Assembly (NCBI GenBank): GCA_963556145.1
Contig: OY744469.1
Span: 4,994,767 to 5,058,766, forward strand
DNA from: Hygrocybe punicea
Lineage: Eukaryota > Basidiomycota > Agaricomycetes > Agaricales > Hygrophoraceae
Length of the DNA stretch: 64,000 bases
Direction: 5' to 3'
In this document: positions 22,614 to 33,235 of the stretch, in pieces
Numbering within the stretch: the stretch's first letter is position 1
How the letters are laid out: every line of letters starts with the position of its first letter
Program-made: the position numbers and the translations under genes
Notes under the pieces: model-generated
Databases searched by the model: none
The model's input: the letters and a program-made list of their open reading frames with translations, nothing else
What the model was told of the DNA's origin: nothing

Positions 22614-23703
22614 TCATGATGCTTCTTTCATTATGAAGATCCACCACCTCGCCAGAGGCCTCGTCGTATCATTCTGGCCACTGACAGAAAGCTCCTTATC
22701 ATCACTGAAAAAAACCAACCAGTCCAGCAGTCATAATTGCATCAAACAATTCCCCGGCGTCGTTCAGATCCACGTCTACCTCGGCGTTGCCCTTAGGCAC
22801 TTTGTCGGAATCTACAGCGTGGTATGCAGGTGTCGCAGGGACAGGAATGGTGTTTCGTTAGACTTGTTGGGCGGCCGCTGACCAGAATTCTTGAGCTGGA
22901 AGCGAGGTAGGATCCACAGACGGACTCGGATCAAGGCCCCCACAGGATTGTAAAAGAAAGGACACAGATACACCATGGTCATTGGTAATGACGGGGGTCC
23001 GCTGCCTCCGCCTTCATAATGTGCGAAGTCGGACATTTGCCAGAAGTCGATATTCGCCTATCCGTCAAACGCCTTGACACACCCTCATATAACAGGAGCA
23101 AGGAGAGATACCAAGCAATGGCATGCGTTTCATATGCTTTCAGCTTTTCTAGTCCGGTAAGGGTTTTCTGCCGCCTTCGACGAGGGATTCCACAGCCAGG
23201 CTCAAAGAGGTAAGGTAAGAAAAATACGACTTCGAGGTCGCCATCTTGACCACCGCGCCAACAGTGGTGTCTGTAACAGTCATGGTGGAGAAATCCGGTC
23301 GTCGTCACTCTCCGCTAACTTTGCCAAAGTCGACTTGTGTACCGATTCCACCACCAACTTCTTCTTCCCCTCATGGCTCGCAAATTTTGACCTTAGCAAC
23401 TCAACACTCCCGTTCACGAAGAACTTGAATTGAACAACTTCAGAACAAGCATGGTAAGCCAAACATCGTCGGGACGGATGATTAGTGCGTGGTGCTGGCT
23501 GTAAGCTGAGAGTCCGAGACGACCGTATTGACGGTTCCACAAGGCACGATGGGGCGTTCGACAATTTGGAACGAAGACTGGGGAATCTCTTCCGATTTCT
23601 TCCAGCTCAATAGCTTAGAATTCGCCCGCTGCCAGTGCACGGGGAGAACGAGATGGCTGAGCGAGGCTGTGGGACGGCCCGGGGCAACAGCAGCTGGGGC
23701 ACG
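22614..23703 (-). pseudogene. DUF4419-family protein, frameshifted
   Basis: On the - strand, in order but in different frames: SLSHLVLPVHWQRANSKLL, IVERPIVPCGTVNTVV, AYSQHHALIIRPDDVWLTML, QFKFFVNGSVELLRSKFASH, TDTTVGAVVKMATSKSYFSY, a block ending AWYLSLLL, SDFAHYEGGGSGP, VDPTSLPAQEFWSAAA, EVDVDLNDAGELFDAIMTAG, and finally RPLARWWIFIMKEAS with stop at 22614-22616. This is the run of conserved blocks of the DUF4419 family, whose function is unknown and which is common in fungi. At least three frame changes that are not introns are visible (after NTVV, after TML, and in the HYEGGG-PAQEFW interval), and a piece before TDTTVG is missing. I call it a pseudogene. Confidence 0.7.
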
Positions 23704-23882
23704 TATCCCAGTCAAGCTTGAGAATACGAACAGGATAATTTACTGTAACTTCAGGTTACTGTCTTGACACGGCTCAGTCTTGGGGATTTATATATAATCT
23801 GGGCGCCAAGTCCGAGTCTTGTGCAAACAGCAATGAATTTTGAAATTTTGAAATTCCTGCTAAGCTTACAGTCCTTTCGGAA

Positions 23883-23945
23883 ATTCATGTCTCACGTGTT
23901 CAAGCGTGGTTGAAAATCCTGGAAAAGAAAAAAAATCATTAAATC
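23883..23945 (+). repeat. Left terminal inverted repeat of the Tc1/mariner-like element
   Basis: It is the reverse complement of 24805-24867 with a single G/A difference. Confidence 0.85.
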
Positions 23946-24007
23946 ATCGAAAATCTATTCCGCCCTCTTAACCTCACAGACACACTCCCAATTGTATCTA
24001 AACGACC

Positions 24008-24774
24008 ATGGGCTATCGGCGTATTAGCCCAGACATGAAACAACGGGCCCTGCAGCTTCTGGACCAAGGCTGGGAGATGGAAGGTATTGTCACTTGGAGT
24101 CCCAGCAAAGAGCACGGGTTGAAAAGTATGAAACCTACGGGCATGTAGATCCACCAGGAGTGTTGCGAGGCCGCCCGCGCACCTTGAATGTTGATGCTAT
24201 CGAGGATATCCGAGACCTGATTAATGAGACACCAACACTTTACCTTGACGAAACCCTGGGCCAGTGGAATGCGGCTAACGATCTATCACGACAAGCCCAT
24301 GTCAATAACAACCCTCCACGACAACTTGCAGGAGCTTGGATTGACACGCAAGTACTTTTCGATCGAGGAGTGCGGCACAGCATCCTCCCTGCACTAACTT
24401 TGGACGGTTATATGGCTGTCCGAGTTGTTGAAGGCTCCGTAAACGGTGCAGAATTCTTTCTCAATGTTGTGAGTCTCTTGTCACAAATTCCCTTGCGGAG
24501 AGGCCAGCTTCCGAATATGAACCCATATCCTGCCCAGCATAGTGTGATTATTGTCGATAACTTCTCGCTCTCTGACTTGTACTCTCCCTGCCCTAGCACT
24601 CCATACCTGTTGACAACCTTTATCTCATCTTTTCCGCTATCTCGACTGTCATTTTTGTCGTCCGAGCAGGAGTTGGATGATTTGCTCTCTGAGTCGCTGT
24701 CAGAGGTAGGGAAGAAAAGCTCTTCCTCGGAGTGTATGTCGGGCATTATAAGATGTAATAACGAGTGTGATTGA
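24008..24774 (+). pseudogene. Remains of a DDE (Tc1/mariner-type) transposase
   Basis: The ATG at 24008 opens MGYRRISPDMKQRALQLL, the helix-turn-helix start of a transposase common in Agaricomycetes. The frame then breaks; YETYGHVDPPGVLRGRPRTL and DAIEDIRDLINETPTLYLDE follow in another frame. After a deletion come FDRGVRHSILPALTLDGYMA, VRVVEGSVNGAEFF and PYPAQHSVIIVDN (the second catalytic Asp), then an unrelated-looking Ser-rich tail with stop at 24772-24774. The first catalytic Asp region (the TDES-like block) and the final DPNPIEE-like block are absent, so the protein cannot be active. Confidence 0.75.
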
Positions 24775-24804
24775 GCTTGCCCAAGCCCTGCATATGTGAG
24801 AATA

Positions 24805-24867
24805 GATTTAATGATTTTTTTTCTTTTCCAGGATTTTCAACCATGCTTGAACACGTGAGACATGAAT
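24805..24867 (-). repeat. Right terminal inverted repeat of the Tc1/mariner-like element
   Basis: It is the reverse complement of 23883-23945 with a single difference. Confidence 0.85.
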
Positions 24868-25280
24868 CCCAGTGAAAACTCCACCTATCTAGATACTTTT
24901 AGGTAGATTCACATCCATGAAAAAATATGTTAGGAATTTAAATAGAATTCTGCGCCCTGAATAGATGTTTCGCCATTAAAATACTTTAAAAAACATTGCC
25001 ATTTCTAGTAAAAAACATTGCTATCGATTACGTGCAAGAAGAGCTGTGCATCCCCGCCGCCCCATTCCACCGCCTGTTCCCATTCCATTCCGCTCCCCAC
25101 CGCTCTTTCCTCGTTCTGCATCCCCTCTCCCAGTCAACCAACATGAGAATCTGCTGCTGCCTTCGCCGCTGCTGCCGCCGCCGCCTTTGCCGCTTTGATG
25201 TCTTGCTTCATCTTGATGCTCCGCTGAATATACCTGCCAAACATCACACAGAGTTATATCAGGAGCAACATATCAGCTTT

Positions 25281-25392
25281 CTGTCATACACACCTGTTTT
25301 TTGTCTTCATCAAGGATGTTCCAGGCAATATTGAACTCAGCCAACGTCTGGGCATCTGGGGTCGAAGCTCCGACAAGGATGTGGAGAAGACG
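25281..25392 (-). CDS. Partial gene cut by the assembly gap (unknown family)
   Basis: The - strand reads RLLHILVGASTPDAQTLAEF and NIAWNILDEDKKQ, then a consensus donor (gtgtgt). This looks like a genuine exon whose upstream part lies in the run of N. Beyond the intron the frame continues into an Ala/Lys/Gly-rich stretch that I cannot follow. The family is not recognised. Confidence 0.35.
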
Positions 25393-25492
25393 NNNNNNNN
25401 NNNNNNNNNNNNNNNNNNNNNNNNNNNNNNNNNNNNNNNNNNNNNNNNNNNNNNNNNNNNNNNNNNNNNNNNNNNNNNNNNNNNNNNNNNNN
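25393..25492. other. Assembly gap (100 N)
   Basis: Exactly 100 undetermined bases, the usual placeholder for a gap of unknown size. The frames on either side should not be joined. Confidence 0.99.
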
Positions 25493-25717
25493 CTGGCTGA
25501 GTGGCTGAGCTATTCCCCCGACTGTGGACCATTCAACTGGGCACCTTGCTACCCTGAAATCATCAACTATATTCCTGATGTCTTAATTCCTGATGAGGAG
25601 GAAGAGGATGATGATGACGATGACGACAACAGTGACAATGATCTTGGGGAGAACAGTTACTATGGAATGGACATTGACATCTGGGAGCGCCAAGGAAGGC
25701 GAGACAAGGACGTGTGA
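25493..25717 (+). CDS. C-terminal part of an unknown acidic-tailed protein, 5' end in the gap
   Basis: Directly right of the gap an open frame reads LAEWLSYSPDCGPFNWAPCY, PEIINYIPDVLIPDEEEEDD, a poly-Asp run, and ends IWERQGRRDKDV at 25715-25717. The first part has natural codon use and a folded look; the acidic tail is low complexity. I do not recognise the family. Its neighbours are transposons, so it may be another transposon passenger. Confidence 0.35.
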   Translation: MAEWLSYSPDCGPFNWAPCYPEIINYIPDVLIPDEEEEDDDDDDDNSDNDLGENSYYGMDIDIWERQGRRDKDV

Positions 25718-25739
25718 CCTTGCCTACAAAGCAGGAGGC

Positions 25740-26383
25740 AGAACTTGATAGCATTACCCCACTGATCTTGGAAGTGCAAGACAATTGAATCACCTTGAGA
25801 TGAAGTAGAAGTTAGAGGATATGATTTAGACTTTTATCTCCATAATGGAACGCGTTCTGAAATTGACTCGGATACAGGATAATTTGACGATGGCTGATGT
25901 TTCTTGTCGTACGGCAGCGATGCTCAATAGTCACTAGTTGTATAGGAAATAAAATTATGCTTTCGAGATTGCAAGGGTATTCACTGCGGAAACTCCGATT
26001 TAGCACGATCTGGAGAGGGTCGGGGTAGCTAGTGTACCCAGACGTAGCCTGAGGCTTAAGAGAAATTTGATCGTTGTCTGAAGTGTGGTTGGAACGCCGA
26101 CGTCTTCTTATTATATCTCGATCAGGAAGACTTCTTTCTCCATTGCTTTGCTACATCGCATGTAAAGTAGCTGTCATTAGAAGATATATATCTGTCGCTA
26201 TCCTCACTTCGACTTTAGTTGAGATCGTGCCTGTGGTTATCAGGATTAATTTAATATCCTTCTCCGATTTACATCCGTTTCAGGCTATCCACCTGGTCCT
26301 GCTGCCCCCCCAGCAAAAAAAACGCTACCCAGCTCCAGTCCCTGCCGCCTGATCACCAGAACTGCGTATGAGGCTTCCCACTG
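25740..26383. other. Stretch without a recognised gene
   Basis: This region lies between the gap-side fragment and the accessory gene starting at 26384. I see no convincing frame; it probably holds the left end of the TNP2-type element, but I could not find matching inverted repeats. Confidence 0.3.
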
Positions 26384-28559
26384 ATGTCCTACCCGACAAG
26401 GGGGGGACCGCTTCACAACCGACCACCTGGTTTCATCGGCACCAACACCCCAAATCTATACCAAAACCCACTGCCCGGTCCTCATGCACCTCCCGCTCCA
26501 CATCCAGCTTCGGAACTGCTCAGCTCGTCTCCAGAGTTGCTGTCACCATTGGATGCGAATTCATCACTCGATAGTATGTCAAGGTTGCCCTCTCGAAATC
26601 GTTCACCATCTCGAAATCGTTCACAAACGCCCGCATCGCATTCCCACGAACTTGACGAATCGCTTGTAAGTGATGCAAGAGTTATGGTGTAAAAATGATT
26701 ACCTGGAAGCTTACTAGTCCTAACAGTTTCCTTACAGTCACGGACAAGATGGCTGGCAATCTCAACCTTCGCAGATGAGCCGTGCCTATCAGCAAGGTTC
26801 TGTCCTATTCCGAAATGACGCACCACATTTGCAATACCACCCTGAAGGTTCAAGTCCAATGGTACGCTCCGGAGGCCATCCGATTGCCACACGCAATGAT
26901 TTTCACAGTACACCAGCCAATATTAATGTATCTGGCCGAGCATCGCTTCTGACACCGACCCCTTCCCAGAACAGTTCTTATCAGTATACAAATGCATTTC
27001 ACAACGCTTCTCCTCGCTTACCTTCCAGTTATGAAGTGGGACCCAGTCTCACTAAATACTCTGATGTTATCGCCAGCCCTGATCTCGAAGTCCTTGGTAT
27101 GACCTGCAAAAAAGTTACAGATGATGTCGAATATTTGCGTAGAACAAGCGAACAGATGCAGAAATGTATTGAAGAATTAGAAGACGCACTTCAAGAAATG
27201 AAAGAAAAGATTTCAACTCAGCAGAAGAATACGAAATCGAACTCCAAGAATATATCTAACAAGCACTGAGAAGTCAAGGTGAGTTCATGGGAATGTTTTA
27301 CAAAAGGTTATCTCACAATTTGGAGCTGCTTGCAGGACTTGGTCCACACCATGTTCTGGAACCTTTACAATGTCGATTCGGCACTTAACGAAAGGAATCG
27401 AGTTGGAAGCTTGAAAGGCCCACTTGCAACAGGTCAGTCATTCGAGGACAGTGAGATTGATGGCCACACAATTCGTATCTGGAGGCCAGATATGAGTGTC
27501 GCAGTTGACAAAACTGTAAACCACCGGTTTATCCGTGAGCTTAGTGACTGCGTTTATGATAACGAAAAGGCAAGTGGCCAATGTCAAACCGTATTCATCT
27601 TAACAGACTCAGACTCACTGTTCCCCCAAAGCGTCTCCATGATAACGGCGGTCGCAAGACAATCCCAGATGATTCCTTCCAAAAGGACATCATTGAAGCC
27701 TGCGCAAAAACCTACTTCCGATCAATCGCGAACACCTGGAAAAAGTTGCAGTCTGACGAGGGCAAACAAAAACTGGAAAAGAAGGTGATAGCTGACCGCC
27801 GTCGAAACCGCCGATCTACGGTCAGTCGGTATAACTGCTTTGGTGCACCCTTTCACATTTGCCATAGGTCATGCAAGAGCGCTGAAGGATGGTGAATGAG
27901 TTTGAGCGGGTGTGGAAATTTAAGGGCATTGAGGGGATGTTGGATACTGATTATGCATCAAACGTCGTTTCCTTGAACGAATCAGACATCAGTGATGATA
28001 CAATGAGGCGGCGGAGGCTTACCGAGGCTGGTAAAGGAGCAAATATGGTGCGAGGTAAAACCTGGCGCTCCAAGACGGTGAGTGCTAGGTGCTCAATTAG
28101 GATTCTTGTGGTGTCCTTATGTGTTCTTGATAGTTTGTCAAGTTGTTGAAAGTTCTAGATCACATGGGCCGTGTTTCGAAGAGTCGTCCTGCACCCGAAC
28201 CTCAAGATCCACCAGCTGATGGGCAGGGTGCAGAGGGAAGTACACAACCTGCTCGCAAGAAGAGGCGAGTGAGCACCAAAAGTTCAAAGGCTAAAAAGAC
28301 TTTTTATGGCACACCATCGAAGATGAATACCAGGGCTCCAGCATCATAAAAAAATCCCCGCACGATACCGTTTGTTGGCATGGTTCGAAAGTCCTGGCGG
28401 AAGGAATTCGATGCTGAGGATACGATGCAACTAAGTGTGGATCACGACTGGTGGAGTGGGTTTGTAGGCAAGATCCAAGACGGCGACATTTCTGAGGAAG
28501 ATTTGGCGTACTTGGCCGAGATTGAGGATGATTCAGAAGTAGATGACAATGATGCATGA
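26384..28559 (+). pseudogene. Accessory protein paired with the TNP2-type transposase, with in-frame stops
   Basis: The ATG at 26384 opens MSYPTRGGPLHNRPPGFIGT, a Pro/Ser-rich start. After an intron comes SHGQDGWQSQPSQMSRAYQQ, then a coiled coil around 27075-27240 (YLRRTSEQMQKCIEELEDAL). The first block ends KNISNKH at a TGA (27267-27269), but the same frame runs on through EVK, a short intron and DLVHTMFWNLYNVDS, so TGA probably replaced CGA (Arg). Next come DIIEACAKTYFRSIANTWKK, KTWRSKTFVKLLKVLDHMG and, after a TAA near 28349, KSWRKEFDAEDTMQLSVDHD with a final stop at 28557-28559. Proteins with this layout recur beside TNP2/KDZ transposases in Agaricomycetes, from memory; the function is unknown, perhaps DNA binding. 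It converges tail to tail with the transposase on the - strand. Confidence 0.55.
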
Positions 28560-28639
28560 AGACTAAGAACGATACAAGTATTGTAGCACACCGAATGTTG
28601 TAGAACCTCCTTTAAATAGAAAAATGATCTAGAAAATGT

Positions 28640-31600
28640 CGAGTAAGTTGCAAAAGAGGATATGATATGGGTAATACCTTTGTTCAAACCAACCGAGGCC
28701 CATAGCTTCGTATCTGAGGCTCCTACCTTGACCACAGAAAGACCGAGAAGTCCTTCAATGCATGTCAGATCAGTCAGTGCAGGGAGCTGCACATCTGCAT
28801 TGTATTCGTGCAATTCCCAAAGGTGAACGTTCACAGTTTGGCTGGCAAGTGGACACCTCAACATTTTATCAGCAGGAACTGATTGTACTTACTATGTGTC
28901 CCAAATTGCCTCCTGTGAACCTGTCCACTTCTTGAACCATCGCATGCGACCAAACCAAATAGGTGGGCTAGTTTGAAATTGATCAAACACAAAAATCTCC
29001 AGGAGCTCGCCGTGGCGAATTTGGCGATCAGTTGGGCTGCCAAGGTTGACTTCGACCAAGGATGCACGAGAAGAGCCAACGGCCAAAGAGGCATAGTAAC
29101 GAGAACCATTCATAATTATGTAGTCATAAAATGTCGCCGTTTGGTCGAGAGGAATGCTGTGTATACTCCGCGGTCGCTTGGATTGACAGTGAACTGGCTG
29201 TTCTGGATGCCGTGCACAGAGTGTCCGTGCAAGCACACGATACGTGTCAGTGCTCATCGTCTTCTGCTCATGTCGTGGAGATAAGATGTAATGCCGGTTT
29301 GCTAGTAGTGAGGTCCAAGACGCTATAGCTTGTATAGAGAGATGTAATGCGTACCGTCCTCATAGGTGTCATCCAGTTCTTTTGATAATGTGCCCAGCGC
29401 AGCAACTGTTCCCCTCTCTTCGTTGGTAGCTTTTAGCATTATCCGTGCAATCTCCCATTGTAAAGAGTCTGGTGGTTGAGAAGCCAACGCAAATGTCTGC
29501 AAACGATGTTAGCCTAGAATTGTATTCTTCTTCTTACACACCACTCGACTTGATTGACATGTACGGTGAAACTCGCAGAAAAACGTTGTCTCGAGCTCGC
29601 CATTCCTGTGGTTGTTTGTTTTGTACGACTTTAGGATACGATTCAAGTGTTCAAAAAGGAAAGTCCAAAAACCTTGTAAAGGGCCAAAATCGCGAACACA
29701 CCGAGCTGTGTGTACTGCATAATGATGATTTGGTCTCATCAAAGACGGTCCATAGAGCTAAAATATCCATTGATATTGTCAGTGCAGCAATTGTGGCAGG
29801 AGAAATTGAAAGTTCAACTGGTATGATCTCAGCACAGTATTCACGAAGCAGAGTATCAGCCTTGATGATTTCTTGAGATGTGATTGTCTTCTTGGATAAC
29901 AACATAAGGGCTGATGAGAGCTTGAGAAAATTCTTTGGGCCATCGGGGTGTAGACTGAATTTCAAAGGTTTGGCAGCCATGTCTGCTGGATCTTCATTCC
30001 CCTCATTGGCAGGTTGTTCCTAGGCTTGGTTAGCAGCCTAGAGTCATCGATTAGCAGGAAAATAATATGAGCAAATGCAGGTTACCTTGCGCTGAGCTTT
30101 TTCTGCTGCTATCCTCTCCTTCTCTGCTTTTTTCTCCACCTTTTTCTCTGCTGCTATCCCCTCCTTCTCCGCCTTCTTTTCCGCAGCCACCCTCTCCTTC
30201 TCTGCTTTCTTCTCCGCTGCTATCCTCTCCTTTTTGGCTTTCTTCTCCACTGCTATCCTCACCTTCTCTGTTTGCTTATCTATCGCTGCACCTGGTCTGC
30301 CTGCTTTCTTATCTGCCACCAATCTTTCTTTCTCTGCTTTCTTCTCTGCCGCCAACCTCTCCTTCTTGGCTTTCTTTTCTGCCACTATCCTCTCCTTCTC
30401 AGCTTTCTTCACTTGTCGATCTTCCTCAGCCTTCCGTTTCTTGGCTTCCTTCGCAGCTTCGACTTTCTGAATAGCAATAATTTGGTTGTTCTTGAGCATT
30501 TCGTGGTCTTTCAGCATGCAAGCTCTCCAAAGTTCAGGGATCTGTTAAAAATATTAGATACTAGTACTTTGAGCATGCATTCAAGTTATTGAAACGTACA
30601 ATTATTGGTCCCTGTACTGTTGCCAGAAGGAACCATTGATCAGCCATGAGCGATCCACCAGAGGGCATCCCGATATCGGTTGGAAGCCTGCCACAGGTAC
30701 TAGGCAAGACAAACTAGACGAAATGTGAGAGTATTAATGAAGACCAGAAAATCACAGGGACGTACATCATTCAGCATGGTATGAAATATTTTGAGTTTGT
30801 GATTGTTACGGAGAATCTTCCCCTGAACCCAGATTCTGTAGAAGTGGTGTTTGACGAGGCCTAATTGGTAATTAGTCATATAGATGGCGAAAGACAGAAC
30901 AACATACCAAGATACAGGTTGTGCATGGGATCAATAACTGTTTGTCAGACAATATTGAAGTAGGGTAAGCAAGATAGTTGCATATACCATGTAGCATGAT
31001 CGTGAACAAAGTTCTCTCATTCCTTGTTCATTGTCAGCTTGGCATATTCCTCGCCAAGTTTGCGTTGCTCAGTGTCAGTCCGTGCAGGAAACGCTGCTCT
31101 ATATATAAATGAGTTTGAAATCCATAATATGAGATTACTCACCTCCATGTTCGAAAGAAGATAGGGATAGCTTGTCCTTCTGGCAAATCCAACATTCTGT
31201 GCAAAAATATGTATGTGACGGAGCACCAAACCCTGCCAATTTGTGCACTGCAGGTTTGTCGCAAACGATTGCGATTAAGATCACCCGAATAAGACGACCT
31301 TGACAGCTAGTTAACAGGAAATATGGGTACAAACTTGATGGAATGTACCCAAAGGGCATGACGTTGTTGGTATCTTTATACCCTCCTTCCATAGTCGAAG
31401 TAAGTCGCTGACGATCAGTCGGAGATAGCGTTGCAGTTCATCAGCGGTTTGTTCCTTAGGACCGGGCATGATACTGGTGCACATGAGGTTTGATGTCCGG
31501 TATCTGATACTAATTAGCATGATAATGATGAAACATATCATAGGACATCATACCGATACTCAATGGGTAAATTTGCAATAGAAAATGAAATTGGAGCTGA

Positions 31601-33066
31601 GGAATGAGAGGGTGCAATGTTACTGCGTATGTATGAGAACCTAAAGATGGATATTAAACGATATAAAATGTACTGCAGCGTGAAGAAGAAAAATACCAAT
31701 CAGCGCCAAGGGTAACCCCAATTCTGAGCTCCCCATTGGGCCCAAGATGTTTGTGTACATTGTTAGAGAAAAAAAGGGTGTTGTCATGTGCACGAAGCCC
31801 TTTACAAACCCCACCGTCAAAAATATCCTGGTACAGGCCTTCTCGGCGAGTTTTGGTGCGCCATTCGTCTAAGAGTCCCTCGACACCTGGAGTTGAGATG
31901 ATCGACGATAGCTGCTCGCTAATTGAGAGGTAAGAATACCGGAGAAGTGGGATTCGATTCTTCCGTCGTTTCCCTCGTTGGGTGAAATCTGAATCAAACA
32001 CAGGAGACTGGCAGCAGAAACAGAGGTTCTCCACCAAATCCAATGCCTGCTCAGGATAAACTTCCTTGCAATTAGGACACACTGCAAGGATATGGACAGG
32101 GACATCGAGGGATAGGATGGTATTTGCTGATTGAAGTGTGCGCAGAGGAACTTTGCAATTGGGGTTGAGGAAAAAGAGTAAACATGCGAGGATCGATAAC
32201 ACAGCGTGGCAGGCAATTTGTGGCAGGTGGAACTGGAGATGTAGCCAAGTAACAAGGGCATAGATAACCTGTAGATGAGGGGGTTGCGAGGAAAGATCAA
32301 TGGAGTTGACTCTAATGTCTGTTGGTGCGAATGGATCCGGGTGGTCTTCGTCAGTTAGACCACTGACAGGAGAATCTGGTGCATCAGTATCCGAATCCTC
32401 ACTATTCTCGCTTTGCTCGTTATCGACCTCTTCATCTTCATCGTCTTCATCAGCATCGACAAGCTCACATCCAGCATATTCGTCATCTGATACCTCGTCA
32501 TGATCAGAATCAGATGCTTTCTGGGCTATTTCGTGTGCTAACCCTTCTTCTAGCATATTTCGGAAACGCCGCTCAATTTCAGCATCCATAGGGTCACGAG
32601 CTGGAGGTCTGTGAGCAATATGAGAGGTAAGCGGAACAGAACCGGCATGCGCAGCCAAGTTGTGAATAGAATGGTAGTCAACGAGGCCTGTAAGAACCCG
32701 AGGGTCGTGTATGTTAGGTCCAAGGTTCAGAAGGGCAGATCCAAAGGTTTGAATGTCTAGATCCTCGCCAGTCATGGTACCATGGTCAAGCATTTCTTGT
32801 TCAACTACCTCGGCAGAGGTTAGCGCTGGGAAATCTAGATCAGGGAATGACAATTCCACCTGGCGCGAAGGGGGGAAACTGCGGGGGATGGGTCCAGATG
32901 AACGCTGGCTCCGAGGTATGATATGACAAAGTTGGCCTGCCGTACTGGCTGAAGTGCTTGTCGATAGTCTTGCTCTATTGACAGCACGTTCATGAGTTCG
33001 CTTTATTTCTGCAGAAACGTGAGTGCCGTTGCAGCTTGGACAGAAACACGCGAAGAGTTGAGGCAT
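28640..33066 (-). CDS. TNP2-type (CACTA/En-Spm-like) transposase
   Basis: The start at 33066 gives MPQLFACFCPSCNGTHVS, a Cys-rich finger. An acidic linker follows, then a paired-Cys segment (AVCPNCKEVYPEQA, CFCCQSPVFDSD) and the transposase core: GVCKGLRAHDNTLFFSNNVH, RIGVTLGADW, MCTSIMPGPKEQTADELQRY, IVCDKPAVHKLAGFGAPSHT and YFCTECWICQKDKLS, the PGPKEP/ADLPA...CTFC-like order seen in TNP2 proteins. A Lys/Glu/Ala heptad block (30084-30450) is inserted in the second half. The last exons carry HPEQPVHCQSKRP, MNGSRYYASLAVGSSRASLV, FGRMRWFKKWTGSQE and TDLTCIEGLLGLSVVKVGA. About ten introns are needed. The exons look open, so the gene may be intact. The exact stop is uncertain. Confidence 0.72.
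30084..30450 (-). repeat. Imperfect coding repeat: Lys/Glu/Ala heptads in the transposase
   Basis: On the - strand the unit reads roughly AEKKAEKERIAAEKK and recurs about nine times with small changes (AEKERIVAEKKAKKER, VEKKAKKERIAAEKK). At DNA level it is an imperfect 42-45-bp repeat. It predicts a long charged single helix or coiled coil. Confidence 0.8.
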
Positions 33067-33228
33067 GATACAAGACGCGCTCAGGACATGACGCGCTCAA
33101 GGTTGCATCATGAAGCAAGGACCTCAGAAAGAATTTATTTTACGGTGCAAAAAGAGTCTATGAGTAGACGAAAATATCATACAGCAAGAAGAACTAGTAC
33201 TATACTATTTATCCTTGAACCGTTTTCC

Positions 33229-33235
33229 AGCTTGG
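33229..33235. repeat. Target-site duplication, left (AGCTTGG)
   Basis: Identical to 43872-43878 on the other side of the KDZ element. Confidence 0.85.

Larger units (their letters stand above)
23883..24867 (+). mobile_element. Tc1/mariner-like DNA transposon, internally deleted
   Basis: Both ends carry a 63-bp inverted repeat (23883-23945 and 24805-24867) that differs at one position by eye, starting ATTCATGTCTCACGTGTTCA and ending in an A-rich run and ATCATTAAATC. Between them lie fragments of one transposase. The element is about 985 bp, too short for a full transposase gene, so it is a deletion derivative that could only move with help. The similarity of the two ends stops at 23883/24867, where weak similarity (AGTCCTTT against AGTTTTCA) hints that the true tips may lie up to 15 bp further out. 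I could not fix a target duplication. Confidence 0.8.

Noticed and set aside
25301..25717. A single + strand protein spanning the run of N
   Set aside because: The frame is kept only because the gap is 100 placeholder bases; gap length is unknown and the left side reads better on the - strand.
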